From positions 1-64,000 of the forward strand of contig JAMZAV010000794.1 of the NCBI GenBank assembly GCA_024449915.1: a stretch of DNA of 64,000 bases, written 5' to 3'. A program made the translations under genes and the position numbers. Of the stretch, positions 1 through 12,300 are shown piece after piece. Source of the DNA: Sweltsa coloradensis (taxonomy: Eukaryota > Arthropoda > Insecta > Plecoptera > Chloroperlidae). Numbering within the stretch: the stretch's first letter is position 1; each line of letters begins with the position of its first letter. The notes under the pieces were generated by a model. The model had not been told where the DNA came from, ran no database searches, and was given only the letters and a program-made list of their open reading frames with translations.

Positions 1-808
1 GTATTTATGTAGGCTTTCATGGTCGAATGATGTATTACATGACATTGTCAAAAATGTCATGTAATATATATATATATATATAGACTACACCATTTATTCG
101 ATCTCCATGAAACTTGGCACATATATGTATGCTATCCATTTTGTTGTAACACGTGGTGATCGGTGCCTGCAAAGAGAATACATTCGTTTTCATATAAAGA
201 CTACACCATTCATTCGATCTCCATGAAACTTAGCACATATATATGTATTTTGTCACGGGAAGGTTTCTATGCTAGGCCTATCCATTTTGTTGTAACGCCT
301 CCACGTGGTGATCGGTGCCTGCAAAGAGGATACATTCGTTTTCATATACTACACCATTCATCCGATCTCCATGAAACTTGGCACATACATATATGTTCAT
401 CCGATCCGAGATCTCCATGAAACTTGGCACATATAGGCTATGTATTTTTCACGGGGAAGGTTTCTATGCTATCCATTTTGTTGTAACTCCTCCGCGTGGT
501 AATCGGTGCCTGCAAAGAGGAAACATTCGTTTTCATATCCTATATAGACTACACCATTCATCCGACTCCATGAAACTTGGCGTATATATGTATTTTTTCA
601 CGGGGAAGGTTTCTATGCTATCCATTTTGTTCTAACACCTTCACGAGGTGATCGGTGCCTGCAAAGAGGATACATTCGTTTTTATATATATATATATATA
701 CACCACACCATTCATCCGATCTCCATGAAACTTTGGCACATATATGTATTTTTTCACGGGGAAGGTTTCTTCTGAGATCGGAGCAACGTGCGACGGGTAA
801 GCTAGTAA
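1..808 (+). repeat. Helentron-like element, 3' part, with internal tandem repeats
   Basis: A unit starting near ctacaccattcatccgatct and continuing through 'ccatgaaacttggcacatat' and 'ggtgatcggtgcctgcaaag' recurs from about 81, 197, 347, 545 and 702, with a partial copy near 401. Spacing is irregular, about 115-200 bp. The block ends at 'gtgcgacgggtaagctagt', which resembles the CTAG-type 3' ends of Helitron/Helentron elements. The left end lies outside the window. Short ORFs here simply follow the repeats and are not genes. Confidence 0.55.
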
Positions 809-912
809 TTTATTTTTAATAAATTACTTTTCACGAATTCTGATTTTGTTAAAAACTCTCCAATTGAATATATTCGTGATTTTTTTCTGGCTTAGGCCTA
901 AGTAAAATTTTT

Positions 913-1712
913 TGGATGAGCGTAGCGAGCGTAGCGAGCGAAGCGAAGATTCCATTTCACTACACTGGAGAAAAAAATCCGGAATGTTTTTTTTTTTTTT
1001 TTTTTTTTTTTCTTTCTTTCTTTCTTTCTTTCTTTGTATTTTTGTCTGTTTGTTAACACGATTCCGGCTAAACCGATACTCCGATTGCGATGAAATTTAA
1101 TGGAGACCTTTGAAATCTCTGAACTTAGAACTGCCACGTTTTTGAGCGCAATCGGAAAATTATTTCTCATGAAAATCGCCATTTTACGAATTTTTTCAAT
1201 TTTTAAAATATTTCTTCGACTTATAACACCTACATGCTTAATTCGATTTTAATGATTTTTTCACAAAACCTTTATTTTATGAATTAAGATATTCGTGTGA
1301 AATTTGAGCGCAATCGAAAAATTATTTCTCATGAAAATCGAAATTTTACATGTTTTTTCTTTTTTTAAACAAGTCTTTGACTTATAACACCTACATGCTT
1401 TATCCTATTGTAATGAATTTTTCACAGAACCTTAATTTTATGAATTAATATATTCTTGTAAAATTTGAGCGCAATCGAATAATTATTTCTTATGAAAATC
1501 GCAATTTTACGATTTTTTCCTTTTTTAAAATTACGATTCATAAAAAAAATTAAAAAATAAAGTCAATTTTTTATTTAATTTAATTTAAAAAAATTATTCG
1601 ACTTTGTAATAATTTTGTCACAGAACAACAGAAAATCCTCATAACACATGGCAGCTCAATGCACCAATTACGCTCATCCAACAACGCGGCGGGACTTAAG
1701 CGTTTTCCTAGT
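913..1712 (+). mobile_element. Helentron-associated non-autonomous element (HINE-like), copy 1
   Basis: It starts TGGATGAGC, followed by a gtagcgagc repeat, and near its 3' end carries the inverted copy GCTCATCCA. After that come a short hairpin-capable stretch (ACGC...GCGT) and the terminus ttttcCTAGT. A 5' end repeated in inverted form just inside the 3' end, then a hairpin and CTAG, is the layout described for Helentrons and their non-autonomous relatives. Related copies lie at 3678-4081, 4632-5883 and, inverted, 7002-7640. The interior holds a long T tract and near-repeats of 'ttgagcgcaatcg' and 'ttatttctcatgaaaatcg'. No protein is encoded. Confidence 0.6.
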
Positions 1713-3303
1713 TAGGAGCCATGAAGAATGGTAAAGCTCCGGGAGTGGATGACATTTCTGTGGAAATGATCAAAGCATCAGGTGCAGAAGGAAGAAGATG
1801 GTTATTTCGAGTAATAAGTGCTGCGTGGAAACAAAAGAAGGTACCAGAAGATTGGAGAAGAGGTATAATTGTACCGCTGTTTAAGAAAGGTGACCGTAAG
1901 AAATGTGAAAATTATAGAGGGGTGACATTAATGTGTCAGTGTGCAAAAATTTATGAGAAAGTTATAGAACTAAGACTGAAGGAGGTATATGACACAGATC
2001 TAAGAGAAGAACAATATGGGTTCAGAAGTGGACGGTCTACTATTGATCCCATATTTGCTATAAGACAGACAATGGAGGGGAGATGGCAAAATGGGAAAGA
2101 AATGCACATTGTGTTTTTGGATCTGGAGAAGGCATACGATCGCCTGCCTAGAGAGAAAGTATGGGAGTGTCTAGAGATAAAAGGAGTGGGAAGAGGTTTA
2201 ATAGACAGGATACAAAGTACATATCAAAGGAGTGAAAGTTGCGTACAGACAGATATGGGTAGGTCAGAATGGTTTCAAGTAAATGAGGGCTTGCGACAAG
2301 GTAGTGTGTTATCTCCAACACTCTTTACTGTTGTAATGGATGAAATTATAAGAAGAGTGGACCCAAATACAGATGGAAGGGACACAAGAACATTAGTGTT
2401 TGCGGACGATGTGTTGATTTGGGGTGAGAGTGCCAGAGAAGTGCAGGAGAAGGTGGACAGATGGAACGAAGTTACTACAGAGTTTGGTCTAAAAATCAAT
2501 CAGAAAAAGAGTGAATGTTTGCGTATGCAAAAGAAGACAAAGAACAGGACTAGAGACATGGAAAATATTGTACTACGTGGAGAAGTCTTAGAAGAAAAAG
2601 AAGAATTTAAATATTTGGGAAGTATATTGACAAAAGATGCAAAAGTGTGTAGGGAAGTGTCATCTAGAGTGCAAAAAGCAGAAGGGTTTTACCAATTGGT
2701 GAGAAAGTTACTATGGAATGAGTTGTTCCCACAAAAATGTAAAATTTTGCTGTATAAGGCATATTTTGTACCTATATTAACATATGGGGCAGTAACATGG
2801 GCAGTGGGAACAAAAGAAGAGAGTCAGCTGGAAGCAGCAGAAATGAAGTTTTTGAGAAGCATAAAGGGAGTTACAAAGATGGACAAGATAAGAAGTAATG
2901 AAATAAGGAAAGAACTGGGATTGGAGAGATTGAAGTTTAAGCTAGGAAGAGAACGTCTAAGATGGTTTGGACATATGAAAAGGATGGACAGGGAGAGGAT
3001 TCCAAGAAGAGAATTTGAAGCGGCAGAGGAGGGGAAAAGAAGAGTAGGAAGACCAAGAGAAAAATGGGAAAGATTAATTCAAGAAGACGTTGGAAAACGG
3101 AATGAAGTGTGGGAGCATGTGGCAAAAGTAAAGCTGTGGGAGGACAGAAGAGAGTGGAGTAAATTGGTGGAGAGGAAGGAGTTAGATGATGTGGAAGAAA
3201 CACCGAGTCTGGCAAGCTTAGTATCTACAGTTTCATGCCCTTGATAATGGTGGAAAACCACCACTCAACCCGACATAGTTGGAACTGAGTTATGATGATT
3301 ATT
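1713..3303 (+). mobile_element. 5'-truncated RTE-type LINE
   Basis: This is a non-LTR retrotransposon fragment that abuts the CTAGT terminus of the preceding Helentron-like element. It contains the reverse transcriptase ORF described separately, a 3' untranslated part of only about 50 bp with the short hairpin 'ggtggaaaaccacc', and a tail based on ATGATGATT. A very short 3' UTR and a simple trinucleotide tail are typical of RTE-clade elements. The endonuclease domain that should precede the reverse transcriptase is missing, as expected from incomplete reverse transcription. Confidence 0.75.
1721..3244 (+). CDS. Reverse transcriptase ORF of RTE-type LINE (N-terminally truncated)
   Basis: The 507-codon ORF has no internal stop. 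The motifs of a non-LTR reverse transcriptase appear in order: GKAPGVDDIS (residues 4-13), NYRGVTLM (about 65), the catalytic FLDLEKAYDR (about 131-140), LRQGSVLSPTLF (about 190), the catalytic FADD box (about 227-230) and FKYLGS (about 296). The C-terminal segment VGRPREKWERLIQEDV is common in RTE-like proteins. In a full element the protein would nick chromosomal DNA and prime reverse transcription of its own RNA, but the endonuclease part is absent, so this copy is not autonomous. The ATG is only the first one in the truncated fragment. The intact frame points to a fairly recent insertion. Clade assignment rests on overall resemblance. Confidence 0.85.
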   Translation: MKNGKAPGVDDISVEMIKASGAEGRRWLFRVISAAWKQKKVPEDWRRGIIVPLFKKGDRKKCENYRGVTLMCQCAKIYEKVIELRLKEVYDTDLREEQYGFRSGRSTIDPIFAIRQTMEGRWQNGKEMHIVFLDLEKAYDRLPREKVWECLEIKGVGRGLIDRIQSTYQRSESCVQTDMGRSEWFQVNEGLRQGSVLSPTLFTVVMDEIIRRVDPNTDGRDTRTLVFADDVLIWGESAREVQEKVDRWNEVTTEFGLKINQKKSECLRMQKKTKNRTRDMENIVLRGEVLEEKEEFKYLGSILTKDAKVCREVSSRVQKAEGFYQLVRKLLWNELFPQKCKILLYKAYFVPILTYGAVTWAVGTKEESQLEAAEMKFLRSIKGVTKMDKIRSNEIRKELGLERLKFKLGRERLRWFGHMKRMDRERIPRREFEAAEEGKRRVGRPREKWERLIQEDVGKRNEVWEHVAKVKLWEDRREWSKLVERKELDDVEETPSLASLVSTVSCP

Positions 3304-3489
3304 ATGACCGCAGGGCTGTCCATGTATGCTATAACACACATAACTAAAACTTGTAAAAATACAGCCAAACCTTACACACTCTGCACTCAAAAGAAACGAT
3401 ATCTAAAAAAAGGCCAAGCTCATTTACCCTTCCACATTTGCGCATTCTTAATTCATAAACGTAGTGTCCCGTAACAGCATCCTTGAAAA
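3304..3489. other. No gene recognised
   Basis: AT-rich sequence following the RTE tail. A 60-codon frame is present without recognisable content. Confidence 0.4.
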
Positions 3490-3599
3490 GCTTGGCAAAA
3501 TAGAATTTTCAATTATTAATTTAAACGTAATAGTTCATCCAAGTTCTTTTTTTCTAATTAATTTAAAGGTAATATCATGCAAATTCTATTTTGCCAAGC
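3490..3599. mobile_element. 110-bp MITE with 19-bp terminal inverted repeats
   Basis: Both ends carry GCTTGGCAAAATAGAATTT, perfectly inverted, around a 72-bp AT-rich centre that contains further TTAATTTAAA pieces. No clear target duplication is visible. Size and structure fit a miniature inverted-repeat transposable element; the superfamily cannot be assigned. Confidence 0.7.
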
Positions 3600-3677
3600 A
3601 AATGTTGGACAAATAGTTATTTTATAAACCAGAATTAAAGTACCATACTAACTATAGCTCAAATACAATCAAATTAT

Positions 3678-4081
3678 TGGATGAGCAAAGCGAAGACTTC
3701 AATTTCACTGACCCCTCAAAAAAATTTAGTTCCAATGTTTTTTTTTGTCTGTTTGCACGATACCACGCAAACGGCATATGCGACCTTGATGAAAATTTGA
3801 GGGGACCTTCGAAATCTCCGAACTGGACATTAAGGTTATGGTGATGTATTGCTTTTTGAAAGAAAAAGTTGGAAAAGTTAGCCAGAATCCATAGATAAAA
3901 GGTTTTCATATGATTTTTTTTAGGTTTATAATAACAATTAACAAGTAACAATAGAAACTTGACAACAATCACCTACAATGCATTCAAAAAGCACTTGCAA
4001 AGAAAAAGTGGTCCTACGCAAACTAAAAACTTACAAAAAAGCTCATCCATCAACGCGGCGGGACTTAAGCGTTTTCCTAGT
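3678..4081 (+). mobile_element. Helentron-associated non-autonomous element, copy 2
   Basis: It has the TGGATGAGC start and the GCTCATCCATCAACGCGGCG ... CTAGT end, like copy 1, but is shorter (about 400 bp). The 3' half, from 'attaaggttatggtgatgta' to 'cacttgcaaagaaaaagtgg', is nearly identical to the 3' half of copy 3, so copies 2 and 3 form a subfamily. Confidence 0.6.
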
Positions 4082-4106
4082 AGTATCTAAATACAGTGGC
4101 ATAACT

Positions 4107-4631
4107 AGGAATAATTTTGGGGGCGAGGGTTAAAATGCACAGAACTGTGGTGTGGGCAACGCCCTAGCTGCCGCAGGCGTTTTTGCCCAAGCCAAAAAAA
4201 TGTCACTATACAATTAATTTCGTAATATTTTGACTGAAAAACATTAAATCAAGGATTACCATTTGTTAAATTAGGCCTAGTTGATTTTGCCTTTGGGGGT
4301 AAAATTCCAATTTGATAGCACAGTACCATCAGGTCTATGCTATGTTTACGTAATTGGATGAGCGTAGCGAAATAATTTTGGGGGCGGGGGTTAAAATGCA
4401 CAGAACTGTGGTGTGGGCAACGCCCTAGCTGCCGCAGGCGTTTTCGCCCAAGGCAAAAAATTGTCACTATACAAGTTATTTCGTAATGTTTTGACTGAAA
4501 AACATTAAATCAAGGGTTACCATTTGTTTATGAAGGATATACAAAATTAGGCCTAGTTGATTTTGCCTTTGGGGGGAAAAATTCCAATTTGATAGCACAA
4601 TACCATCAGGTCTATGCTATGTTTACGTAAT
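4107..4631. repeat. Tandem duplication, about 262-bp unit
   Basis: A segment beginning 'aataattttgggggcg' and ending 'tatgctatgtttacgtaatt' occurs twice (about 4109-4353 and 4371-4631). The first copy is followed by only the first 17 bp of a Helentron-like 5' end (TGGATGAGCGTAGCG), whereas the second is followed by the whole copy 3. The duplication breakpoint therefore lies inside the 5' end of that element. A short internal insertion (gaaggatatacaa) distinguishes copy 2. Confidence 0.75.
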
Positions 4632-5883
4632 TGGATGAGCGTAGCGAGTGAAGCGAAGACTTCAATTTCACTGACCCCCCAAAAAAATTAGCTCGGGTGT
4701 TTTTTTTGTTTGTGTTTTGTTTTGTTTGTATTTTTGTCTGTTTGTTCGCTCTCTACCGGGCAAACGGCATATGCGATCATGATGAAAATTTCAGGGGACC
4801 TTCGAAATCTCTGAACTTAGACTTGCTACGTTTTTGGGTACAATCGAAGACAGGCCCGGACTGGGACCATTTGGGGCCCTCTGCTAAAACCTGTAAAGGA
4901 GCCCTCTACCGGGGGGTCCAGGGGGCCCTCCCCGGATTTAAAAAAAAAAATAGGTGCTTGAAAACAATGAAAACGCGTTTTTACGCTATTTTGGGCACTT
5001 ATAAAGAAGAAGAAATTCAGCTAGGTTTTTATACAAATATTATGATTTTCGACTTTTGTTGTTGACTTTATTATTTTTTAAAATAAGAAATTCAGTGTTT
5101 TTAGGATACCACAACACTACAAAACACATGCTGTAGAACTGCCAATAATTACAATAGAGTTCAAAATAAAGTGCAGTATTTTATTCACACTAAAGCATTA
5201 ATGAATTATGTCAAAATTATTTGTGTAATAAAAATAATGACAACGGATTTTAGGGATTAGAAAAATAATACTTACATTATTTTTTTAAATCCTGTGTATT
5301 TAATAGTTAACAATGTAAGTAACAGCTTCTTTGTAAGCAACTCACTTGTTAAATGTAAACAAAACATTACCGAGAACACAAAATAACTTCTAACAAGAAA
5401 AAAACATTTTTGTATGTTATGTGGGGGCCCCTTCGGGGCCTCCTCGGGCCAGGGGCCCTCCGCGATCGCGGACCTGCGGACCTGGCCAGTCCGGGCCTGA
5501 TCGAAGAAATATTTCTCATGAATATCATACTTTTACGATTTTTTCCGATTTTTAGTGCAATATTTTCGTGACATTTGGGCCGATTCTGACCAAACGGGTG
5601 GGGCTACAACGTTCATATTTTACATATACATTAAGGTAATGGTTATGTATTGCTTTCTGAAAGAAAAAGTTGAAAAAGTTAGCCAGAATCCATTGAATGA
5701 AGGTTTTAATATGAGTTTTTTTAGGTTTATAATAACAATTAACAAGTAACAATATAAACTTGACAACAATCACCTACAATGCATTCACAAAGCACTTGCA
5801 AAGGAAAAGTGGTCCCACGCAAACTAAAAACTTATAAAAAAAGTTCATCCATCAATGCGGCGGGACTTTAGCGTTTTCCTAGT
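4632..5883 (+). mobile_element. Helentron-associated non-autonomous element, copy 3, split by a hAT element
   Basis: TGGATGAGC start at 4632 and the usual GCGGCGGGACTTTAGCG ... CTAGT end at 5883. Removing the hAT insertion at 4851-5499 and one copy of its target duplication restores continuity with the homologous interiors of the other copies (constant 'gtttttgggtacaatcgaag' joining 'aatatttctcatgaa'). Confidence 0.6.
4851..5499. mobile_element. Non-autonomous hAT element with perfect TSD
   Basis: Terminal inverted repeats CAGGCCCGGACTGG / CCAGTCCGGGCCTG are perfect over 14 bp. The flanks carry an exact 8-bp duplication, ATCGAAGA, at 4843-4850 and 5500-5507. CAGG termini and an 8-bp TSD are diagnostic of hAT transposons. 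At 649 bp with no transposase ORF it is non-autonomous. Inner flanks are GC-rich (ggggccc motifs) and the centre AT-rich. Confidence 0.9.
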
Positions 5884-6022
5884 AAGTAATATCAGAGGCA
5901 GTTGAAATGTAATGTACTGTGGCAGTTTATACATCTACCGGTAATTTTGAGTTTACTAATTTGTTGTTGTATTTAGGTACAAGAAATAGCAAACAAAACT
6001 AGAGGAAGAGCAATTATAATTC

Positions 6023-6028
6023 TTTATT
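6023..6028 (-). terminator. Probable MRPL1 polyadenylation signal
   Basis: AATAAA on the minus strand, 51 bases past the MRPL1 stop codon. No other AATAAA is closer downstream, so it is the best candidate for 3'-end formation. Confidence 0.55.
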
Positions 6029-6078
6029 TCTACAATGATCGATTTCAATTTAATATTTTATGTGTAGGTACTAGAGTT

Positions 6079-6369
6079 TCACAGATGACCAGAAGCTGCA
6101 ACAGATTTTCTTTCCTGATCTTCTTCGCCTTCATCATCATCATCGTCGTCTTCTTCTCCATCATCTGCGTCTTTAACAAAATCTTTTCTCTTGCTACTGT
6201 CCTGGGATTCCAGGTATGGTTCAAGATTAATTTTTAGTTTCTCTATGGATGGAGAAGACTTCAAAAGGACCCTTGTAATGAAGGGTCCTTCTCTCTTTGG
6301 TCTTACAATATTTATATCTTTCATAAGAGCAGCGAAGTTGGCCTCCAATTGTGTCGGGTCCATATCAAG
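6079..6369 (-). CDS. MRPL1: MRPL1 coding exon 5 (terminal)
   Basis: Acceptor 'ctatttgccctcag' before CTT GAT ATG GAC; stop TGA at 6079-6081. It encodes LDMDPTQLEANFAALMKDI, RPKREGPFITRVLLKSS and an acidic tail of about 15 Asp/Glu residues. The family normally ends soon after this point; the acidic extension is lineage-specific as far as can be judged. Confidence 0.95.
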   Translation of the reverse strand, partial: LDMDPTQLEANFAALMKDINIVRPKREGPFITRVLLKSSPSIEKLKINLEPYLESQDSSKRKDFVKDADDGEEDDDDDDEGEEDQERKSVAASGHL

Positions 6370-9300
6370 CTGAGGGCAAATAGATGACAAAGGTAATCAT
6401 TAATCAATATAGAGTAGGTGGAGGCCTACGTCATACTCATATTATTTGATATTGATGATACAAAACAAAAAGGAGAAATGCAAACTAGTTAGATTTGTTT
6501 ACGACAATTTTTTTACAAAGGACTAGCTTCTAAATATATATAGTACTGTAGGCCCTATATACTAGTGATGTACCACGATTAAATTAAAATTATGGTTAAT
6601 AAAAAAGGTGACTGCTTGTCGATTGATATAAGGTTGGTAAAAACATTGCCATTAATAATAATTAATAACAGAGGCCCGATCAAGATTGATTGTTTAAAAG
6701 TTAACACTAATTTTTGCACTGAGAAACATGAACTGTGAAGTCTTCGAGCCTCGTCGATTGTGAATTTTCTATTTATTTATTGTCATTCACACAAGGCATG
6801 AATTGATGCGGTGGTATGGTGGTGCGGATATCACTGGAAATATGATATGATGACGAGTAGACATTTAGAAAAATATGCAATTCGATAATAAATAAAACAT
6901 ATTATCATTATCCATTAAGTCAAAATGATATCTGAAGTTTTTCCCTTCTCTTAACCACTAATGCTAGCCGCTCTAAGCGTCCACTGTCGTGACTACTTTA
7001 CACTAGGAAGCTTCGGAAACGCTTTTTCAGGCGCGTTGTTGAATGAGCGTATGTTTTTTAAAACGAAAAAAGTGTAAAATTGCGATTTTCATGAGAAATT
7101 ATTTTTCGATTGCGCTCAAATTTTACACAAATATATAAATTCATAAAATTGATGTTCTGTGAAAATATCATTACAATCGGATAAAGCATGTAGATGTTAT
7201 AAGTCGAAGAATGTTTAAAAAATTTAAAACAATCGTAAACATGCGATTTTCAAAAGAAATAATTTTTCGATTGCTCTCAAATTTTACAGGAATATATTAA
7301 TTCATAAAATTAAGGTTTTGTGAAAAAATCATAACAATCGGATAAAGCATCTAGGTGTTATAAGCTGAAGATTTTTTTTTTAAATCAATAAAAATCGTAA
7401 AATTGCGATTTTAATGAGAAATAAATCAAATAATTTTACGATTGCGCCCAAAAACGTGGCAGTTCTAAGTTCAGAGATTTCGAAGGTCTCCATAAAATTT
7501 CATTGCGATTGGAGTATCGGTTTAGCCGGAATCGTGTGGACAAACACACAAAAATACAAAAAAAAAAGAAAAAAAAAAACATTCCGGATTTTTTTCTCCA
7601 GTGTAGTGAAATGGAATCTTCGCTTCGCTACCCTCATCCAATCAGTGGTTCTCAACCTTATTTATTCGCGCCCCCCTTTGGATCGGTTCCTTGTCCGTAC
7701 GCCCCATGTTGCCTTGAATTAGAATATGTTCATTTTACTTAGGAATATTAATTTTATATATTACGTTAAAAAAATTAATTAAATTATTTGGAAAGAAAAA
7801 TAATCAAAGGGTATACCTTTATGAATCATCGGAAAGGAGCGTAGGTAGAATTAGTTTTCAGGGGCATGGTATGTTATAACCTTAGGGCTCAAAGTGGAAA
7901 TAGAAAAGGCAGTTTCATGGGGAAAGAACCAAGTCGGTGGCTTTGAGGGGCAGAGCCCCGTAACAGTAGCGCCGCAGGCAAAAATTTGGAAAGTTAGTTT
8001 TATTGAGAGTGCATTTGGTGCGTTAAAAGAAAAGAGTGGGCTGAATGCAATACCAAAGTAATATAGTTTTTGTAGTATAGTGGAAACTCTAGAAAACCAC
8101 CAAAAATACTTGAAAACGAGACTATTTTGCAAATCCACGGGGTCGGGGGGATTATGAACCCTTGCTAATATGTCCCAACACCCTTGGTATTGATGGGAAT
8201 CTGTAGACCTAGGACACGTGTGGTTGTCTTATTTTAAAGCAAAATTTGCATTTTTAACATTTTATTTTCTATTTTAGAATTATTATTATTTGGAATATTT
8301 AATGCCCATCTTGGCGGCCCCCCTGCCAAAGCTTCGCGCTCCCATTTATGGGCGCACCCCACAGATTGAGAACCGCTGCTTTATATAGGCCCTAATGTTG
8401 ACCTTGGCAATGTTTTATATGATAATGACCTTTGACCTTGTGCATTATGTTAATTTATTTATTTTAAATGGGCTTTATAGATCATTGAGTGCAAATAATC
8501 TTCACTGTTAAAGTGTTCAGTGTTCTTAAACTAATAATAATAATTATTATTATTGAATGATAGCAATAGGCCTAGTGGTACAAGTTTGCCCCAACTGGGG
8601 ATCAAACCCAGCAAATTTGTTGGGGCTGTTTATATTTTCAGCAAAATCTGTTACGATTCTTATGTAGGCCTACTAGAAATTACAAAAAAAAAATAAGCTA
8701 AAATGTGAAACATTTAATTTAACAGCATTTGGTTTTGTTCTTGAAATCATATTTATCATATCATGTTTTGAATGTCAGGCGGAGAACGAAAACAAAACCC
8801 ACTCATTCTTCTCCGACTCACTGCACTTTGACATGTGCAATTAAATGACTGTAACACGAAACACACCCCACTCAAGGTCAGGCACTGACTGACAAAGCCT
8901 AACACATGCCCGACTAGACTAGTAGACGTAGAGACGAGGCATTGCCAACGAGAGCAATACAAACTCCACTGGCGTATTGGTAAGATTTCTGAAACACGGG
9001 CATTTTCCAATTCCGGGACAAAACAGTGTTTTTGGGGATACCGGGACACATTACGAAAAAACGGGACTGTCCTGGAATTTCCGGGACGTCTGGTCACCCT
9101 ACTGTAGGCGCATTGACAAGCGAACAATGACCAACTACTCAATTAGAGACCAGAAAAATTAAGTAGGAAACACTGATCAATTAAGCTGGACACGATTCCA
9201 CCAGCGGACGGCGCCAGAATCAACAAGGCTAGACGGCTTCACACACACACATTCCTAAGCCAACAACTAATGGACTTAAGTCTTCATCAGAAGTTAGAAA

Positions 9301-12300
9301 AACTTCTGCCTATAGCGGCAATTGAACCCTGGACCATAGGAGCATTGGAAGCAGAGCCTCTAATCATAAGAACCACACAATCTTGCCTCGTACTTCCTTT
9401 GGGCTGCGTTTTTGTGGTTTGTTTCAGTTTTGTTTCAGAAATACACATAACTCGATCTCTAGTCTTTGTCTATCTACAACTTTGGCGTTTGAAAAAATTT
9501 AGTGTAGTACTTACTTTTCCAATAGGGGTTTCTATCCACCCAAAATCTTGTTCATTTTCGTCCTTGGCACTGGTATATTGTATACCCTTGAGGAATTTCA
9601 ATACCAACTCCTCAATATTGGTTCCCATTGAACCACTTTTAGGATTAGGAAACTTCTTTTTCATGAGACCTCTAACTGAAGCCAAGTCAGGCAGAATGTT
9701 AGGGTGTGCAATGGCAAATTGGAAGTCCTGCATGGACAGAGTACCTGTCTGGAACACAAAATGTGTTGTGTGAGACATGTATGTTCACTAGTGATGTGAA
9801 ATTAACGTACCAGTAATTTACTACTGTTGAGCGAGCACCGGTACGTGCAACACGACCCGAGTACGACATGCCCATAATGTTACATACCAATAAGTCTTTA
9901 AGGTCTTGACCGATTTAGCTGAAAATTTGTAAAATAGGAGAGAATGTTGTACTTATTGACCCTGCAAAATTTCACAACGATCGGAACATTTTAATTTATT
10001 TTATTTCATTTTTTATAACCAACAATTGGATTTTGTTCAAAAACTATACAGCAACCCGCATAGGTGGTATGTAAATGTGTGCAAAATTTCAGGTCAATCA
10101 GAGAAACGGTGCGACCTGTACCGAAGCAGTAACAGAAAAAAAAAAACAGACATTTGAGCCATAAGAGTCAAGTGGAGACGCTCGCTCAATAGTTTGGTAA
10201 ATTACCCGGTAATTTACCAATAGTCGGTAATTTAAAAATTACAAATTGAAATGGTACAATTAAGGGTGCCTGGTTTAGGGTAAAATGTTTTTAAAATGAT
10301 TGGGCATTTATTCAGTACCGGGTACTGGTGGGTAGGTAGGTACCTAACCAGTATTTAAGGCTGATTAGTTATTTAATTACTAGGTTTATGTGCATCTACA
10401 CTTGTGTAGCCTATTTGTTTAATGCACCTAGAGGCACACACACTTTTTTTCTATAGCTAGCTCATATAGGCTAAATGGTTATAGCCACCTACTATTGAGT
10501 CAGTGGGCACAATGTATCACGATTAAGTATTAACATGTGTGTGACTGTGACTGTACAGCCCACTTAAAGTTTTTACCATAATAGTAACTTTTAGCTACAT
10601 CAATTTAAAAAGTTGTTTAAACCGAGGGAGCGGAGCGATTGAGTGTCTCCATTCAACTCAAACGGCTCTCATTTTGTGATTCTGCCCTGTCTGTACGTCG
10701 AAAATCAGCCAAACCGCTGAACAGATTGGGCTGAAATTTAAACGACATAAGGTACGAGTTTACTGAGAACTGTTAACAAAATCGGGCTAGATCCATTGCG
10801 ATTTATTCCCTTTGTTTTTTTAAAAATATCGATACCATTTGTTTAGTAGCACTAGCGGGAACGAACTCTACGTGTCTGCCATGGCATAGTGGTAAGCATA
10901 GAGCCTACCGCACGGAGGGTTGGGGTTCGATACCCGTTAGTTTTGAACTTTTTTATATTTTTACACCTAGGCCTACATATTATTTTTGAGGGATGTGAAA
11001 TGGGAAATAAAAATTATGTGATTTTGTTTTATCTTGGAAATTTGTTAATGTTTCACTCTAACACGTTTTGAACACGATTCGCATTTTGAATGTTCAATTT
11101 AAACTAGGAAAACGCCAAAGTCGATGTTAAACGAGTGTGTGAGCCAAGTGTTGAGTACCTGGGAACATCGCCTTTTGTCCCATATACCTAAGGCACGATC
11201 TAGCCCAGTATGGGGAAAAAGATACCAGGTACTATACACCATGGCTCACTCACTTTGTTTAACAACGACTTTGGCGTTTTTCCCCAGTAATTAAAAAATT
11301 GTAGTTAAAAGTTCAGTCAATCATAATCAATTTTCTTTTTGCTCGGCTCACTGACATCACAGTTGAGCTGAGCGAAACTTTGCATGCATCAGGAAAGCAA
11401 AGTAAAGGTCCCTATTTCTCTAAGGTACCTTTCAAAAAATAGATTTAGATGAAAAGTTAAAAAAAATAGTTTTAAAGGCATAGGGGCCTACTATCACTGA
11501 TAAATAATGTTAAAAAAGGAGATGTACAAAAAATAAGAAAGGTCCGCAAATTGTGGCAACATTGGAAGAGGGTGCCTGGGGGTATGTGATGGTAGTGGAT
11601 GCCAGCTGGGTGGGGGCTGCTTCCTTAAATGTCCAGTTTCGAGCACCGATGTTTGTTGGTGACTGGCATAAGAAAACAAGGTTCTTGTAGAATATAATCA
11701 AATGAAAAGCTGGAGGGGTGGCTGAGTTGGTGGATACAGTTGTTATTAGCAAGTACGTTACGTAAATAAAGATTTAACATGGCGCACTGGAAAACTTAAG
11801 AATATACCTGTATCTCTTTGATCAATTCCACTCCACCTGCTAATGTGGCACCAGCTTCTTTGGCTACAGTTTGGAGCTCTGGAGTTTTACAGAATACGAT
11901 TATGGATCTTTCATCACCATGATCGAATGGATGTGGAATAGCAACCATTCGATTGAGGTTGTCCAGATATCTGTTCTTTTTCTCAGCACGCATGTCCAAC
12001 TCAATTGTTGCATTAAGTATTGCGTCCGGTACATTATAAATGGACTGATGATGCGTTTCTTGATGGCACTGAACTGCTTCACAAAAGTTGTATACTCTCC
12101 ATTTGTAGTATTTAGCTAACCAAACATTATCGGTAGAGGTACTTTTCCAGCTGTCATCTGTTCTTTTTGAAATAGTTGAAACTTTCAACCTAAAATTAAA
12201 AGATCACACAGAAGTATGAGTACAGCACGCAGTAGCAACCACTGGTGCCTTATGAGTAATGATGTTCGCAAGAAGACGGAAACATACGTTTTATAAGCAG

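Noticed and set aside
8756..9142. 128-codon minus-strand ORF
   Set aside because: It overlaps a dispersed repeat, lies inside an MRPL1 intron and shows no family motif.
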